64,000 nucleotides of DNA from Gnetum montanum (GCA_015680685.1 MNCI01020141.1:765225-829224); one strand, 5' to 3'. Numbered from the stretch's first letter, positions 25,102 to 38,397 are shown. Notes: a model not told the origin generated them from the sequence alone. Program-made: numbers and translations.

Positions 25102-26219
25102 AAATATACCATATACATTTCTCACTCTCTTGAAGATTAGGAAACACTTGCACAAGTGATATATGCTCCTAATCCTTCTTGCACCCTATGCACTTACAAC
25201 ACTATAACTATATGTACTTATAGCCCAATAGCCTAGTTTATACTTATTTTTGTTTTTGTTACCTTGTTTTCCTTTATGTTGAATTATTTATTTTCTTATA
25301 GCTTAAAATTTACCTTTGTTTTACATCCTTTTACTTTTGAAGCCTTTTTCTTTTTAATTAAAAAGTCCAAAAACATCATAAAAATTTGAAAATTGTAAAA
25401 TCCATAAAAAATTATAAAACATAAAATAACCAAAAATATATTTTTCTTTTATGTATCATATGACCCACCATGGCCTTAAACTAGCAAATATCGTATGGCC
25501 TGTCATGCTCTTAAACTATCAAATATCGTATGACCCACCATGGCCTTAGACTAGAAATATGATCTGCCATGGCCTTAAACTGGCAAATACAGCATGCCTT
25601 GCCATGGCCTTAAATTGGCAAATACCACATGCCTTGCCATGGCCTAAAACTAGAAAAAAACCTTATATCTCATTTTCTCTTTATTTTACAACTTTGTCCC
25701 ATAACCATTTTAACTTTCTATCACATGACAACCAAGTTTAGCCAACGTAGCCTTTAGATATAAATTACAACATAGAATCGTAACATAAGCAAAACCATGA
25801 CACTAGAACATTATAACCAGAATTAGAATTAAAATAAAAATAAAATTTAAAACATCCATAATATCATAACCATGGCCACATAATGTGGCAAAAATCTCCA
25901 AATAAAAATTTTAAAAAATAAACTATTTTTACTAACACTAGTCATACATCATCATTAACATGAAATCAAAACAATTGAAAATGAAAGGAAACTCATGAAA
26001 CTAAGTAGAATCTATAGGAGGGGGTGGGGGATCATCTCTACCTTCATCGTTGGGGTTGCTATTGTCATCTAGTTCCTATGACATGACAACACAAAATTGA
26101 TTAGTAACCAACACACATCAAGACAAAATAAATAACTTAAAAAAAAAAACAAAACCAATGCTGAAATAAGCAAAATTGAGATGGTTTTGGAGCCACATGT
26201 TCTACGAGGAAGTTCTGAA
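25102..26219. other. Start of the protease-RT spacer of element D
   Basis: Coding text ends near 25101. The following bases are T-rich and non-coding and include the tandem repeat at 25459-25651. In Ogre elements an intron is known at the protease-RT junction, so this may be the expanded remains of that intron. A GT that could serve as donor lies at 25098-25099, but it is not convincing alone. Confidence 0.35.
25459..25651 (+). repeat. Tandem repeat, ~43-bp unit (CCATGGCCTTAAACTGGCA)
   Basis: Five to six diverged copies of a unit containing CCATGGCCTTAAACTGGCAA and a CATG or TATG spacer. Single or double copies of the same core occur at 35777-35815, just before reverse transcriptase, and at 39598-39680, just after integrase. 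Confidence 0.7.
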
Positions 26220-29200
26220 GACTAGTCTCTAGATGGTGGAGAAGCTAATCTTCAAACATGTTAGCCTAGTCTACATCCCTAAGATTAATACTGGTAAGGA
26301 TGTTAGTATGGTCAATGTCACTTCATGTAGGAAGCTCATGCAAGAATGTGGTGTTAGTTGCTTCCCCTTAGGTAGTAGTAATTTGATGAGTGGGAGAGTT
26401 GGTTACAACCATGTTCTTCACAAAAATTTTATAGACTTCCTGCACATTGATGCCCATCATGAACAGTTCTAGCTTTCATCACTTTGTAGACTCCTCCTAT
26501 AGCCATTTGAGGTAGGCATCCTATTTGGCTTTGTAGATCCTTTTGTGTACGATCCCACTTAAGGATTCTATTTTGCTATATGCTTGGAAAGAACAACTTT
26601 GCCTTAGATCACATTCCACTATTAGGCCCAAATTATCTCCCTAGTGCGTAAGGAGTTCTGGTTGGATACTTAGACCTTTATGAAGTCCTTACGGTCCTTG
26701 AGATATGTCACCTCCTCTTTTAGCTTGTTGTTCTCCTTTCTCAATGTTATAACTTATTCCCATAGGAACTGTTTGGAGTGTCTACATTTCCAAAATGGCT
26801 TAGCACATGATAGTGCACATCCATTGGCATCCTCATATAGTCCATGTGAGACATTCTCTAAATTAGAAGGTAAGGAAGGCAATGTGTCAACCTTCACTGG
26901 CTTGTTAGGATCCCATCTTAGTTTAGGCATTGTATCCAACATAAAATAATGTCAACAAATAAAACCATTTAGTAACAAAAACTACATAACCAAGGAAACC
27001 AAATAAAAGACCAAAAATATAAAAATAAATAAAGGAAAACTGGGTTAAAATTCTTACCAATCTTAGAAGCTATCTACTATAATTGGCTGATCATATCTTC
27101 AGCTACACCCTACATGAGTTCAAGTTTATTGGGGATTTCCACCCATGGTTGCATGTGAAAGGTAGAAGTGGAAGCTTCTACTTGTGGCTCTTGGGATACA
27201 AGTGTAGTAAGTAATGAACAATCATAGCCAAAGATAGACATGAATCAATGAAAGATAACATGTACAACATTTAAAATTGAAGGTCATAAGTACCCGAGAG
27301 GTTCTTTGATATGACAATAGGAGGTTTACTCAATTGTGAATCCTCTAGCATGATGTCCAAGTGGCCCATAGGTGGAAGAGTAGGTAATCCCTCATTCTAC
27401 AATGCCTATCCTCATAATTCTTCAATATTTCTTCTTCCTGACATTGTTTCTACTCCTTCTCTTGATGCCTTTGCTCTTCTGCAGTAGCAGTTCCTACTAC
27501 AAGAGTTTCTTGTTCTTGTTGATTACCTACAAAGGAACCAACCATAAAACATAATGTAACTTAACACATTTTGTAGGACCATTAATTAACTACATCAAAT
27601 TAAGACCATGACCTATGAAAATAAATAAATTAACAAGTAGACAATAAATTAATAAGAACATGCCTATAACATCATGATACACCCCTCTAAGCTTGATGAT
27701 TAGTTTCTTTGGCAAAGGCTTCTTGATCATTGGTGCTATCTTATCCATCAAGGGCCTCTTAAGCTTGGCCCTAGTTGTTTCCTCAAACTTTTTATGTAAC
27801 TTTTGATCCTTCTTGATGCTAGCTAGTACTATGAGAGGTTTAGCCATTGTGTTATCAAGGGATACACAATGCCTACTAGTAATCCCCTTGGTAGTGATAG
27901 ACAACAATTCACCCATAGCTTCTAGCAAGTCCTAGGCTTGCATGGTCGGAGCAAGGAGCTCACCCAAGGTTTGGTGAGTTGGGATGGATCTTGGGTAATC
28001 CATCATCTATCCTTCACCACTAGGAATTCCACAAACCTCCATAAATAACCTACAAAAGTGTGAAGTGCACATGGCACTTTGTTGTGAGGTTGTTGCAAAG
28101 CTTTTAGATTTTCGACTGTATCCCAAAAATCAAGTGTGCAAGCTAGTTGAATCGAGCATCCTTAGTGAATACCTAATTCATGGTCCAAGCTTGCTCTATG
28201 CCCAAGGCTTTCCCCTACAATAATAACTTAGGAAATGCCCAGGATCGGAATAAGGAATACAATTCTCTAATCTATGGTGACTTGATCTATTTTAGAGAGT
28301 ATCCCTTACTGCTAGGATGAGTGTTTAGCCACTCTTCTACTTCCTCCTAATGGTCAACCTTCCTCCTTGCTTTGGCAATAATTGGTATGCCATGTTTTGG
28401 AACACAAAAGAGGTCACTGAATGTGGATGCACTAAACTTCAAAACAATGATCACACTATGAACATAGGTGATGAACTTCTTGACTTCTTGGCTAAAGGAG
28501 TCAATGATGTTCAACATCTCTATAGTGTGAATGATCAGGCTAAGAACCATGAAGAGGTAAAATAGGCCCACATGAATGATCCTTGCACATATAGCATTGA
28601 GTGTGTGGTCCAATAGCCAATCGTGTGAGTATTCCATCTTACCAAACTTAAGGATCAAGGTCTTCTCAGCATGTTCCAAAGTGATAATCATAACTTCAGT
28701 TGATGGACTGGCATTTGCAACATAATGAAGGATAGCTTGTTAGCTTCAGAATAGGTGCATCATGTAAAACAAGTTACAATAGCTATAACTAAGTTAAAAA
28801 AACATTGATACAACTACTTAAACAACTGAAACCAAAATAACTAGAAAAATGGTAGCATACGAATAACTCAAAATCAACAAAATAAAGCACTCACTTCACC
28901 TATTTAATGTAGACATCTTAGGAGCTCTAGGGGATGGGTTTACTTCTAAGTCATCAAGGGATGGGTTGGCCCACCAACCATCTATGGTCCCATTCCCTAG
29001 GCATCTCGTATAAGCCTTAGGGTGGCATCCGATGTTGTCTTCAAAGTCACCCTCCAGCTATTCCAATACCGCAAGCCTTACGTTTGGGCTTTTGGTAAAT
29101 ACCTCTAAACCTATGTGGGCTAGGAGTAGGAGGTTGTCAACTTTGATTAAGCCTTGATCATCCATCCCTAGCTTGTAGGTAAGTGATACAACAAAAAATC

Positions 29201-31231
29201 ATCATAACTTAAGTACACAATGATAGAAAATAACCATAAATCAAAGACAACGTTACTTACCCCTCTATGCAATAAATGGTGCCCAAATGATTTTGGAATA
29301 ATGTATGAGTGTAATGGACAATACTTAAAGTGTTGTCCATGTTATACTAACTAAATTTAGGCATCTCCCAAATTGTTGACAATTTGTCAGAGCCCACAGT
29401 GGTAGTGCCATCATTGCTCTCTTCCCCCATGCAAGCGTCAAGTTCATCCATGATGAACTTGATAAGTAAACTAGAAGACCTAGGTAGGATGGTCTCTATG
29501 ATCATTGCTATAGCCGCAGACGTCAAGTGTGATCACACCATCTCATTGAAGTTCTATAGAAAGTAGGCAAGAAAGTCTTGGCCTCAACCATATTCCACTA
29601 TGATCCCACTTCATATCTAGAATTGGAGAGTTAGACCCAAGGAGGTGGATGCAACATAAGAGCCCCACCATCTCTATGACCGCTAGAAGGGGCTTCAAGA
29701 AGGCCCTGTAACATCCAACCACAACCGTTGTAGTGATGTAGACAAAGCCCAAAACCAAAGTAAAGTACATTAAAATAATAACAAGATAACATCACAACTA
29801 CTATATCAAACCTTATATCCTTATATCTATTAAACATATTAAACAACACTTAAACAAAATTTGAAACAGTTTACATCCAAAAATGACATTTTAAAAATAA
29901 AATTCTAGCAATGACTAATTACAATAAAAAACATGGAATTGATAGTTTAGGGCTAAAAGCTTGAAAAATGGCAATTTAAGAATAAATGTTCAAATTCTAT
30001 GATTAATTCCACACTTAGAAAAAATAAACAATACAACCCATGTTTAAAACTAGGATTAAGCCAAAATTCACACTTTACACCAAAATAGCCATAGGAAAAC
30101 ACTTATATGAATTTTTTTTTATTTGGACCAAACAACTTCCAACTCCTTTCCAACATCCCAAACTATCCCCAGGATCATGGGACATTGATGGAAATTTTTT
30201 TCCAAATTCTCAACATTGTCCATCTTCATAGGGGTAAATGTGTCATAGCCTTAGAACCTTAATTTTGCGGGACCAAATGGAAAAGGCCATAACAAATTAA
30301 CTACTCAACACAATTCAATGATTCCATAACCATTGGACTTGAAAAAAAATGAAATACAAAAACATATAAGAAAATATAAAAATTATGAAACGTATTTTTA
30401 GGAAAAATTACCAAATTTACCTAACTATGGCTGTCATGCTTGAAACCCATTTTCACATAAGCTAATGAAAACAACTGTAATAGTCAAACCATTTATCTGA
30501 ATTTGGTGATTCAAGATTTGTTGGAATCCGAATCATTAATGAAAAATTCATGGCAATAAAATTAAAATTCCTTAACTGTTCACCATAGAGAAATTACATA
30601 ACGTAGACAAAGAACAACCTAAGGATAGAAAACCCACTTGACGCAACCTGATGGAAACAACCATAGAAAATTATCTATTAGGAAAAATTGAGGGGTTCAA
30701 ATATATTATTGATCAAAAAATGATTAAAAATAATCCTATAACCTTAGAAAATTCAAAAACCCAACCATTTCTTCAAGGAGAAATCCAAAATTAGCATTTC
30801 TTTTTTTGGCGAAAAAGCAAAAGCCCCTGAAAATTGTGGGAAAAGCATTTAAACCTCAACATAACCAAAACCCAAAGCCCAAATAACACTAAAATTGAAT
30901 AAACATGGCCTAGATCTATGGTAGTATTTTCATAGAGTCTAAAAATAACAAATTTACAAGCATATATCTAAAAAATGAAACAAAACACAGAGAATGAAAT
31001 ACATGGAAAAGTGGAAAAACTGGCAAGAAATGTGTACCTGGGAAAAATGGTGGTGGAGTCTTCCACAATCCTTGGACAAGGCAGATGTGCCAAGCTTTGG
31101 GTAGTGGTGTCTACATCCTCCAACCTAGGATTCCTTGTAGGAGTCACCTTCTTCACCTTGGTGTGAAAACAGGTACCAAAACACAAAAGATCCTTGGTCT
31201 CTAAAGTGACTAAGTTGGTAGTAGTAGACAA
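26220..31231 (-). pseudogene. Antisense intron-containing accessory gene inside element D
   Basis: Protein-like segments occur on the minus strand between splice-like sites. Segment 1 starts at ATG 31231 (MSTTTNLVTLETKDLLCFGT) and ends at 31038 in CAG, followed by GTACAC. Segment 2, about 29705-29261, includes FIMDELDACMGEESNDGTTT and is followed by GTAAGTAACG. Segment 3, about 29182-28915, reads LGMDDQGLIKVDNLLLLAHI; a pyrimidine-rich TTACCTACAAG precedes it and GTGAAGTGAG follows it. Segment 4, about 28720-27590, includes ASTFSDLFCVPKHGIPI. The last part (26942-26220) contains a Lys/Glu coiled coil (ITLRKENNKLKEEVTYLKDR). Stops are frequent, and reading phases across junctions were not fully reconciled. 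Family not recognised. Extra frames in either orientation are known from Tat-lineage elements. Confidence 0.5.
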
Positions 31232-31679
31232 GTAGCTAGAACTATGCTATTGCTAGGTAGTAGGTAGTTGTGATAGCATCAGAGCTTTTCACTTAGGTGT
31301 AATGACAAGGAAGTATGATTTTTGCAAGTTTTCCACTTTAAATCCATCCAAACATAAGCACCAACATCAAAACCCTGGTTTCCCTTTGCAACTCCACTTC
31401 ACTTGGGGTGAAAAAGTTAGAAACTAGGGACTACGTTGGGTTATGTGTAGATTTTGGTGTAAAGAACTCGCTAATTTTGATTGGGCCCCATTGGATGCTC
31501 CTAAGAATGGCATAAAAAACCATGACTAAATTGAGGGTTTTCAACCTCCTAGCTAGACTAGGCTAAGGTAGAATCCATGGAAGCCTTAGGACAACTACCA
31601 CTTCTATCCTCCCTTCAATCCTATGCTCCTAGAAGCCTTGGGACTTCATCAAATTCTTTTGATTATGAGAAAAATTAGG

Positions 31680-34600
31680 CATTTTACATGACTACGCTAG
31701 TAAAAACTAAGGACTACAGTGGGCCAGCATAGTCTTAGATGATGCCCAACATATTCAGTATGATATATTGCTTGCCTCTAGTGCTAGGCCATCCATCCAT
31801 TTCATTTAGCCTCTAGTCGACTCCAAATTGACATACCATCCCTCCAAAAGCTAGTATTAGCTTTCAGTAAGCTTGAGACATTGTCAAATGTAGTAAATGG
31901 TGCAAATTTTTTCCATATTCCCCATGACTACATTGGGAAAACTCAGGGACTACACTAGGGCAATGTAGTTCTAGGGTTTAAGGGTCAAATGGATCATGCA
32001 GTCCATCACAGACCTCTAACACTACATCTTGGAACCTCCACATCTCTTCAAGATGCTTAGTGACCTCAAACTATTGATCGATTGACAAAAAAATCCAAAG
32101 AAAATCCAATAATTTGTGTTTCCACATGGGACTACACTGAGGATTAAGAGGACTATGCTAGGCCATCATAGTCCCTGTAGGTGGCCAATGTAGTCTCAGT
32201 AGGTGCTCAGCGTAGTCCATTCAAAATCCAAAAATCCATCATGCATAAATCCAAATCCACCTCTAAGACCTTAAAACCTTGACAGACCAAACATGGAAGA
32301 AAAATTCATTATTTTTCAACTCAAATGGAGTTGGCCAAGTGTGACTATGTTGAGCTTGCTCAGTCCTTGGTGGTGGCCAGTGTAGTCCACCTAAACAGCC
32401 CTGAACAACTCATCTTCTAGTTCAACTCAACTCCTAAGAACCTTGAAATACCATGGGGCTGAAAACTAGGTCAAACCTAACCAATTTTTCCACTTTTCAT
32501 CATGAAAACCTTGACTACGTTGGATGGGGAGTTGGAACTATGCTGGGCTAGCATAGTTCCTACTGAAGGCCTAGTGTAGTTCCCTTAAAATTATCAAAAA
32601 TATATCAAAAATCATGTAAATTGATCCCAACAAATCCTAAAACCCTATTTTAGGCCTGTATGACCATTAAAACCTATTTTCTTTTCACATTTTGATACCT
32701 TTCACCATGGCTATGCTGAAGGAAGAGGAGACTATGCTAGGCCAACCTAGTCCTTACATAAGGCTAGCGTAGTTCGCTTAGAATTGACAAAACCAATAAA
32801 AAAAACTATGCAAATAAACATCCAATGAATCCTAAAATACAATTTGAAGCTATTTGACCAAAAATCTTATGTTTTTCCACCATTTTGTCCACTATAACCT
32901 TGACTATGTTGGGGTGGAGATTAGGACTACGCTAGGCCAATGTAGTCCCAGTCTAGGCCCATTTTAGTCCACCAAAAACTCATCAAAAATTATAAAGAAT
33001 GACTTAAAATTATTTTTTTTATTAAAACCTAACACCTTTTCTAAACCCATTTAACTATGATACTTTTATTTTTTCTAGCATTTTTGGCAACTTCTACCTT
33101 AACTATGCTGGAGAGATATGTGGGTTACATGAATTTAGTGTAGTCCACTAGAAACTCATCAAAATTTTTCAAAAATGACCTTAAATTTCCTTTGATCAAT
33201 CCTAAAACCTTATATAAGACTATTTAACTCCAAAACTTTCATTTTCAACCAATTTTTGTAATTCCACATTGACTACGCTAGATGGAACTTGGGCCTATGT
33301 TGGGCCAATGTAGTTCCTACTAGAGCCCAAAATAGTCACTCAAAATTTGATAAAAACTTATCAAAAATGACCCAAAACTACTGTTGATGAACCCTAAGAC
33401 CTCACCTAGTCCTATTTAGTAATGAATCCTATATGTTTTCATCATTTTTAAGCATCCCAACTTTAACTACACTAGGGGAGATTTGGACTAGGCTAGGCCA
33501 GCATAGTCCTTACCTAGGCCTAGAATAATCAACAAAAAATTCACTAAAAATTATAGAAATGACCTAAATTTATCATTAGTAAACCTTGGGGCCTTTTAGG
33601 AACCTCTAATGACCGTCCCAAGCCTAGACTACTTTGGAGGGAAGTTGGGATTGTGCTGGGCTAGAGTAGTCCTAGTCAAGGCCTAGTGTAGTCCACATCT
33701 TGAATTCCAAACCAAGCCAAATTTAACCAAGAGACCACCATTTTTGACTACAGGACCTTGCTAAGACACATTCGAATCATCAGACCTTGAATCTAGGCCA
33801 AAATTCATCATTTTTGGAGTATCAAACCATGAATACTCTAAGGATGGACTCAGACTATACTAGGTTAGTGTTGTCCCCTAAAACCCTAGCATAGTCCACA
33901 CCAAACTACCCAAGGTTAACTAAAAAAAAACCAAATCCACTTTTAATCAAGCCTAGTGCAACATCAGAGCTTGGCTGGCCATGGAACCCACCTTCTCTCA
34001 TTATTTTTTATCCTTAAACCTTAAGTATGTTGAGGATGGATTGGGACTATGCTAGGCCAACATAGTTCCTCTATAGGCCTAGCATAGTCCACATGCCTAA
34101 AAATTGACAAAAGTGGATTAAAGTATGCTTCTTGGAGTTCTAGGGCTCATTAGAGCCAATTGTGGTAGTAAAACTTAATTTTTCCATTTTCTCCAAACTC
34201 AATACACTAACAAGAGATTAGGACTACACTAGGCTAGCATAGTTTCTACCCAAGCCCTATGTAGTCAAAATAAACCACTCAAAAAACTATCAAACACAAC
34301 TCAAAACTCATTTTCGAAAGTCTTGGGACACTACTGGAGTTGATTCTAGAAATAGAACTTAGTTTTCTCTAATTTGGGAATGCAACTATGTTGAAGGAAA
34401 TTAGGACAACATTGGCCTAGCATAGTCCCTACCTAGGCCTAGTGTAGTCCCCCTAAATTTTCTAAAAAATTATTCAAAATTACCCAACATTCACTTTTAG
34501 GAGTCCTAAGATACATTGGAGTCAAATTTGGTAGTAAAACTTAATTTCTGAACACATCTAACTTGTCTATGTTGAAAGCAGTTTTGGACTACATTGGGCT

Positions 34601-35410
34601 AGTGTAGTCCCTATTCAAGCCCAATTCAGTCCACCTAAAGATTATCCAAACCACCTAAAAACTGCCCAAATTGATTGCCAAAAAGACCCAGAATCCTATC
34701 AGAACATGCCTAAACCTTGGAACCTTGGGAAATAAGCTTGAATGCATCTTTTCTCATCATTTCTCATTCCAAATTCATCAACTATGCTAGGGATTTCATG
34801 CCTAGTGGAGTCCCATGGTATTAGGTCATCCAAGGTTCAAATGGGCACAAAACTAACAAATTTGGCACCAAAACCCTTGTCGGCAACACCAATGATCCCA
34901 AAAGCCCATTAGGACAATAAATTGAGCTTCAAAACTTACCAAAATACATTTTTCATATAACACTATGGTAAAGAAGCTAAGGACTATGCTAGGCTAGCGT
35001 AGTCTCAGTTGGAATGGAAAATGTAGCAACAAAAATTGACAGTAAGTAGCTTAGATTGATTTGAAATGCCGAGAACCTCGTGCCCATGGCTCCTAATTAC
35101 AAACTTGACTCTATTCCAACCTTGGAAATCATACAAACTTAGTCATTCCTTATGACTATGTTGTAACTCGTTAGCCTAGTGTAGTCACCCATGGAGTTAA
35201 GCTTTTCAACCTTCCAAAAAGCCAAAATGGTGCAAAAACTTGTTAATCTTCAATACCTACCCCTTGTGTTAGCTGTTTAGACAATTGAAAGCTTGAAAAT
35301 GATCATACCAAGCCTAGGAAATTATCCTTGAATGCTAGGTATGCTAGAGGAAGGTAGGACTATGCTAGGTTAGCATAGTCATCAGTAGGGCCCAACATAG
35401 TCATAGTAAA
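31680..35410 (+). repeat. Tandem array of a ~190-bp unit with a hairpin core
   Basis: About twenty diverged units are spaced 160-215 bases apart (cores near 32513, 32705, 32900, 33100, 33270, 33464, 33625, 33830, 34022, 34195, 34384, 34565, 34780, 34970, 35150 and 35340). Each has a TTGACTACGTTGG-like lead, then the core GGACTATGCTA-GGC-TAGCATAGTCC, a perfect 11-base inverted repeat in the best copies (near 34979), then CCTAGTGTAGTCCACC, then an A-rich tail. The core also occurs in the 3' LTR (TAGCATAGT at 41165-41215). Satellite-like arrays inside Tat/Ogre elements are known. No protein is encoded. Confidence 0.8.
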
Positions 35411-36061
35411 AGGTGCATATTTTGCTTCAAAATAGCCCTAGAATGACCTCCTCATGTGTCCAAACTCTCTCAACAGCCCTATAGCCCCATACAATTGCCT
35501 ACTAAGGTCTGAAATTGGAAAAATATAACCCTATTTAACTAGTATTAGCTAATTTTTACTATATGCATTCCATTGTCACAGATTTGATCCTATTTTTGGC
35601 CTTGTTTTGCATTATTAACCTTCTTTCTCATCAATTGATTGCATACAACCTCTATATAACCTCATGTTTTATCATGTTCACTTTATTTTCTCTATTATGA
35701 CCTTTTTTGATCCTTATTTAGCCTTGGATTTATGTTAACCAATGAGATTGGGTCATCCTTGACCATTTTTTGATACCATGTAACTATGGCTTGCCAAGGC
35801 CTTAAATTGACACCATTTAACCTAAGTTAATGGTGTATGATCTTATTTTGTTCATACCCTTATTTTGATTCAACTTATAATGGCCTTTGATTGACCCATA
35901 TAGCATTTTTTAAACCCCAATGGTCATTATTTATCACTTATAGCCTTGGTTGACATTGTTTACATGTTACTTTATGCATGGATGCCAAGTGTTTGCATAT
36001 TTACATGGATATTTTATGGTATTTGTGCATTATTCACCAATTTTTACGTAGGTGCCACTAA
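35411..36061. other. T-rich end of the spacer before reverse transcriptase
   Basis: Pyrimidine-rich non-coding text with one copy of the CCTTAAATTGACACC repeat core (35777-35815). Just before coding resumes, CCAATTTTTACGTAG (36037-36051) resembles a 3' splice site. Confidence 0.35.
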
Positions 36062-37459
36062 ATGTGTTTATGGTTGATGTGTAGAATAATGGACACTTGG
36101 AAGCAAATTGCCTTGCCTTTGAGCTTGAGTGGACCTCATGGTGATGTTGAACAATGTATCGATATTGATTATCTAGATCTTGAGCTTGAGAGTCTTGATG
36201 CCCACATAGCCTCAATCAAAAAACTTCTAGAGTGGCCTGAAAACCTAGTTAAGACCCTTCATCTAAAGGCTAGTTACATTATTGAAGACTCTTTAGTTGA
36301 GATTCCTATCACAACACATAGTGGTGAGGAGAAAACCCTTAAACTAAGTTCCTCATTAGAACCTCAACAAGCTCAAGACATCACCAAGGTCCTATAAGAC
36401 AACATCAAGACCTTTGCCTGATCATATTAGGATATGCTAGCTAGGTCTAGACCCATGCTTAGTCCAGCACAACATCATACCTAATACTAGCATTAGACTA
36501 GTTAAGAAGAAAGTGTGTAAGATTAGACTTGACTTGGCCTTGACCATTCATGATAAAATTACCAAGCTCTACCAAGCTGGTTTTATTAGAGTTGTTGACT
36601 ATGTAGATTGGGTGTTCAACATAGTCATAGTTCCTATGAAAAATGGGAGTATCTGTATTTGCATCGATTTCCAAGATCTAAATAAGACAACCATTAAAGA
36701 TGATTTTCTTTTTCCTAGCATCGATCAACTCATTGATACTATGGTTAAACATGCCTTATTATCCTTCATAGATGGGTTCTTGGGATACAACCATATTAGG
36801 ATCAACCTAGACCACCAACTCAGTATGACCTCATGATCCCTTGGGGTACCTTTTGCTATACTATGATTCCCTTTTGGTTTAAGAATGCTAGAGTAACCTA
36901 TCAAAGAGTCATGACATATATCTTTAATGATTATATGTTAGGTTTGTTGAATGATTTTGTAGACAATATAACTGTTAAGTCCAAAGTGGCCAATGGCCAT
37001 GTTAATGACCTAGACCTTATGCTTAAATAATGTCTTAAGTTCAAACTTAGACTTAATCGTAAGAAGTATGTATTTGGTGTCAAAACTGGTAAGACACTTG
37101 GCTTTGTAGTATTAGAAGTAGGGATATGTGTTGATCCTAATATAGTTAAAGCCATCTCCAACTTGGCAGCACCAAATAACCTTAAGGAGCTTTGAGGACT
37201 ACAATATTGATTACAGTTTATTTGTAGGTTCATCATTAGGCTCACAGATAAGCTACAATCCATGAAACACTTACTTATGAAAGGGTTCACTATGAGTGGA
37301 TGGCTCAATGCTAAGAAGCCTTTGAAAACCTTAATCAAGAGTTGGCACAACTACCGACAGTCTATCCTCCACAAGAGGGTAAACTATTTTACATCTACCT
37401 TATCATATTTGACACATCTATTGCCTTTCTACTTGGTCAAAAACATGATGATGGAGTAA
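36062..37459 (+). pseudogene. Reverse transcriptase region of element D
   Basis: A linker (36062-36397) leads through LVQHNIIPNTSIRLVKKKV into the reverse transcriptase. Visible motifs are KLYQAGFIRVVDYVDWVFNI, VPMKNGSICICIDFQDLNKT, then LPSIDQL-like FPSIDQLIDTM and LLSFIDGFLGYNHI. After a frameshift at about 36833 comes WGTFCYTMIPFWFKNARVTY. The catalytic Y-V-D-D-I-V-V-K-S box reads FVDNITVKS, so one catalytic Asp is lost. The thumb and connection follow to about 37459 with several stops. The order and wording fit the Tat/Ogre lineage. Inactive. Confidence 0.85.
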
Positions 37460-37826
37460 AAATACTAATATACTATCTTAGCCATGTATTGGTTACCCAT
37501 AAGACTTGATAAATCAAGGTAGAGAAGTATCATCTAATATTAGTCTTCTCATTTAAGAAGTGAAGACACTACCTCTTTAGGAGCTAGGTTAGTGTCATTT
37601 GCAAAGATGACATACTTGGAGCCATAATGATCAATATTTATGAGAGTAGTCATATAGCTTGATGAAAAGCCATAACAGTAGAGTTTAACCTTCATTATGT
37701 CTCTCAATCATGAATGAAAGGTTAAGCCATAGCCATACAACTTACTATTTTTCCTATTGATGACCAAGTAACTATAGATCCTAGGTTTCCCAATGAGAAT
37801 GTTAACACCTTCAGCCAAGTGCCCAA
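37460..37826 (+). other. Degraded connection between reverse transcriptase and RNase H of element D
   Basis: Low-quality coding remnants with many stops; it probably corresponds to the first RNase H or tether region of the polyprotein. No clear motif. Confidence 0.35.
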
Positions 37827-38397
37827 GGATTATGAGGTAGTCATGCACTTTGATGGAGCTTCAACTACCCATGGGGCTAGTGTTGCTACCATCATAATGT
37901 TTCCATCTGGTGAAATTTGATCCTTCGGCTATCATTTGAGGTTTTCATGCACCAATAGCATAGCAGAGTATACGGGTTTAATCATAGAGATGATGGTAGC
38001 TTATGATCTAGGAATTAAGTGTTTGATGATCAAGGGTGATTCTTAGCTTGTGGTTAACCAAGTAACCAAGGTTTATGCATGTAAAGCTAAGCATCTACAA
38101 CCTTACTATGACATAGGAAAACAACTATTACAACAATTTACAGATATTGATATCCAACACATACCCCAAAACAAGAATGCCATAGTTGATGCCATCACAA
38201 CACTAGCCCTTAGTGTGACACCAAATGTGTTTAGTAAGTTGTCCACCTTGATTATGAACTATGTTGTTCCCATTAGGCATAACACTAAGGATAACCTTGT
38301 GGTTGTAGTTCATATTGCTCCTATAAAGGCGTGGTACGATGATGTCAAGTTTTACCTTATGCATGGAGAATCTTCACAAGGCCTAACTACTACCTAA
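37827..38397 (+). pseudogene. RNase H domain of element D (archaeal-type, as in the Tat lineage)
   Basis: The frame reads YEVVMHFDGASTTHGASVAT, then RFSCTNSIAEYTGLIIEMMV, then CLMIKGDS, a stop, LVVNQV, and finally HIPQNKNAIVDAITTLAL. The four acidic residues of the RNase H active site (Asp in FDGAS, Glu in AEYTG, Asp in KGDS, Asp in VDAI) are all still present. Two stops are visible (one after SGEI, one after GDS). The domain removes the RNA of the RNA-DNA hybrid. An extra RNase H of this kind next to integrase is a mark of the Tat lineage. Confidence 0.8.

Noticed and set aside
30040-30231. 63-codon + strand frame in element D spacer
   Set aside because: It lies in AT-rich DNA inside a presumed intron of the antisense gene and shows no protein-like features.
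31680-35410. Possible CRISPR-like array
   Set aside because: Units are ~190 bp, strongly diverged and plant-like; there are no short identical repeats with unique spacers and no cas genes.
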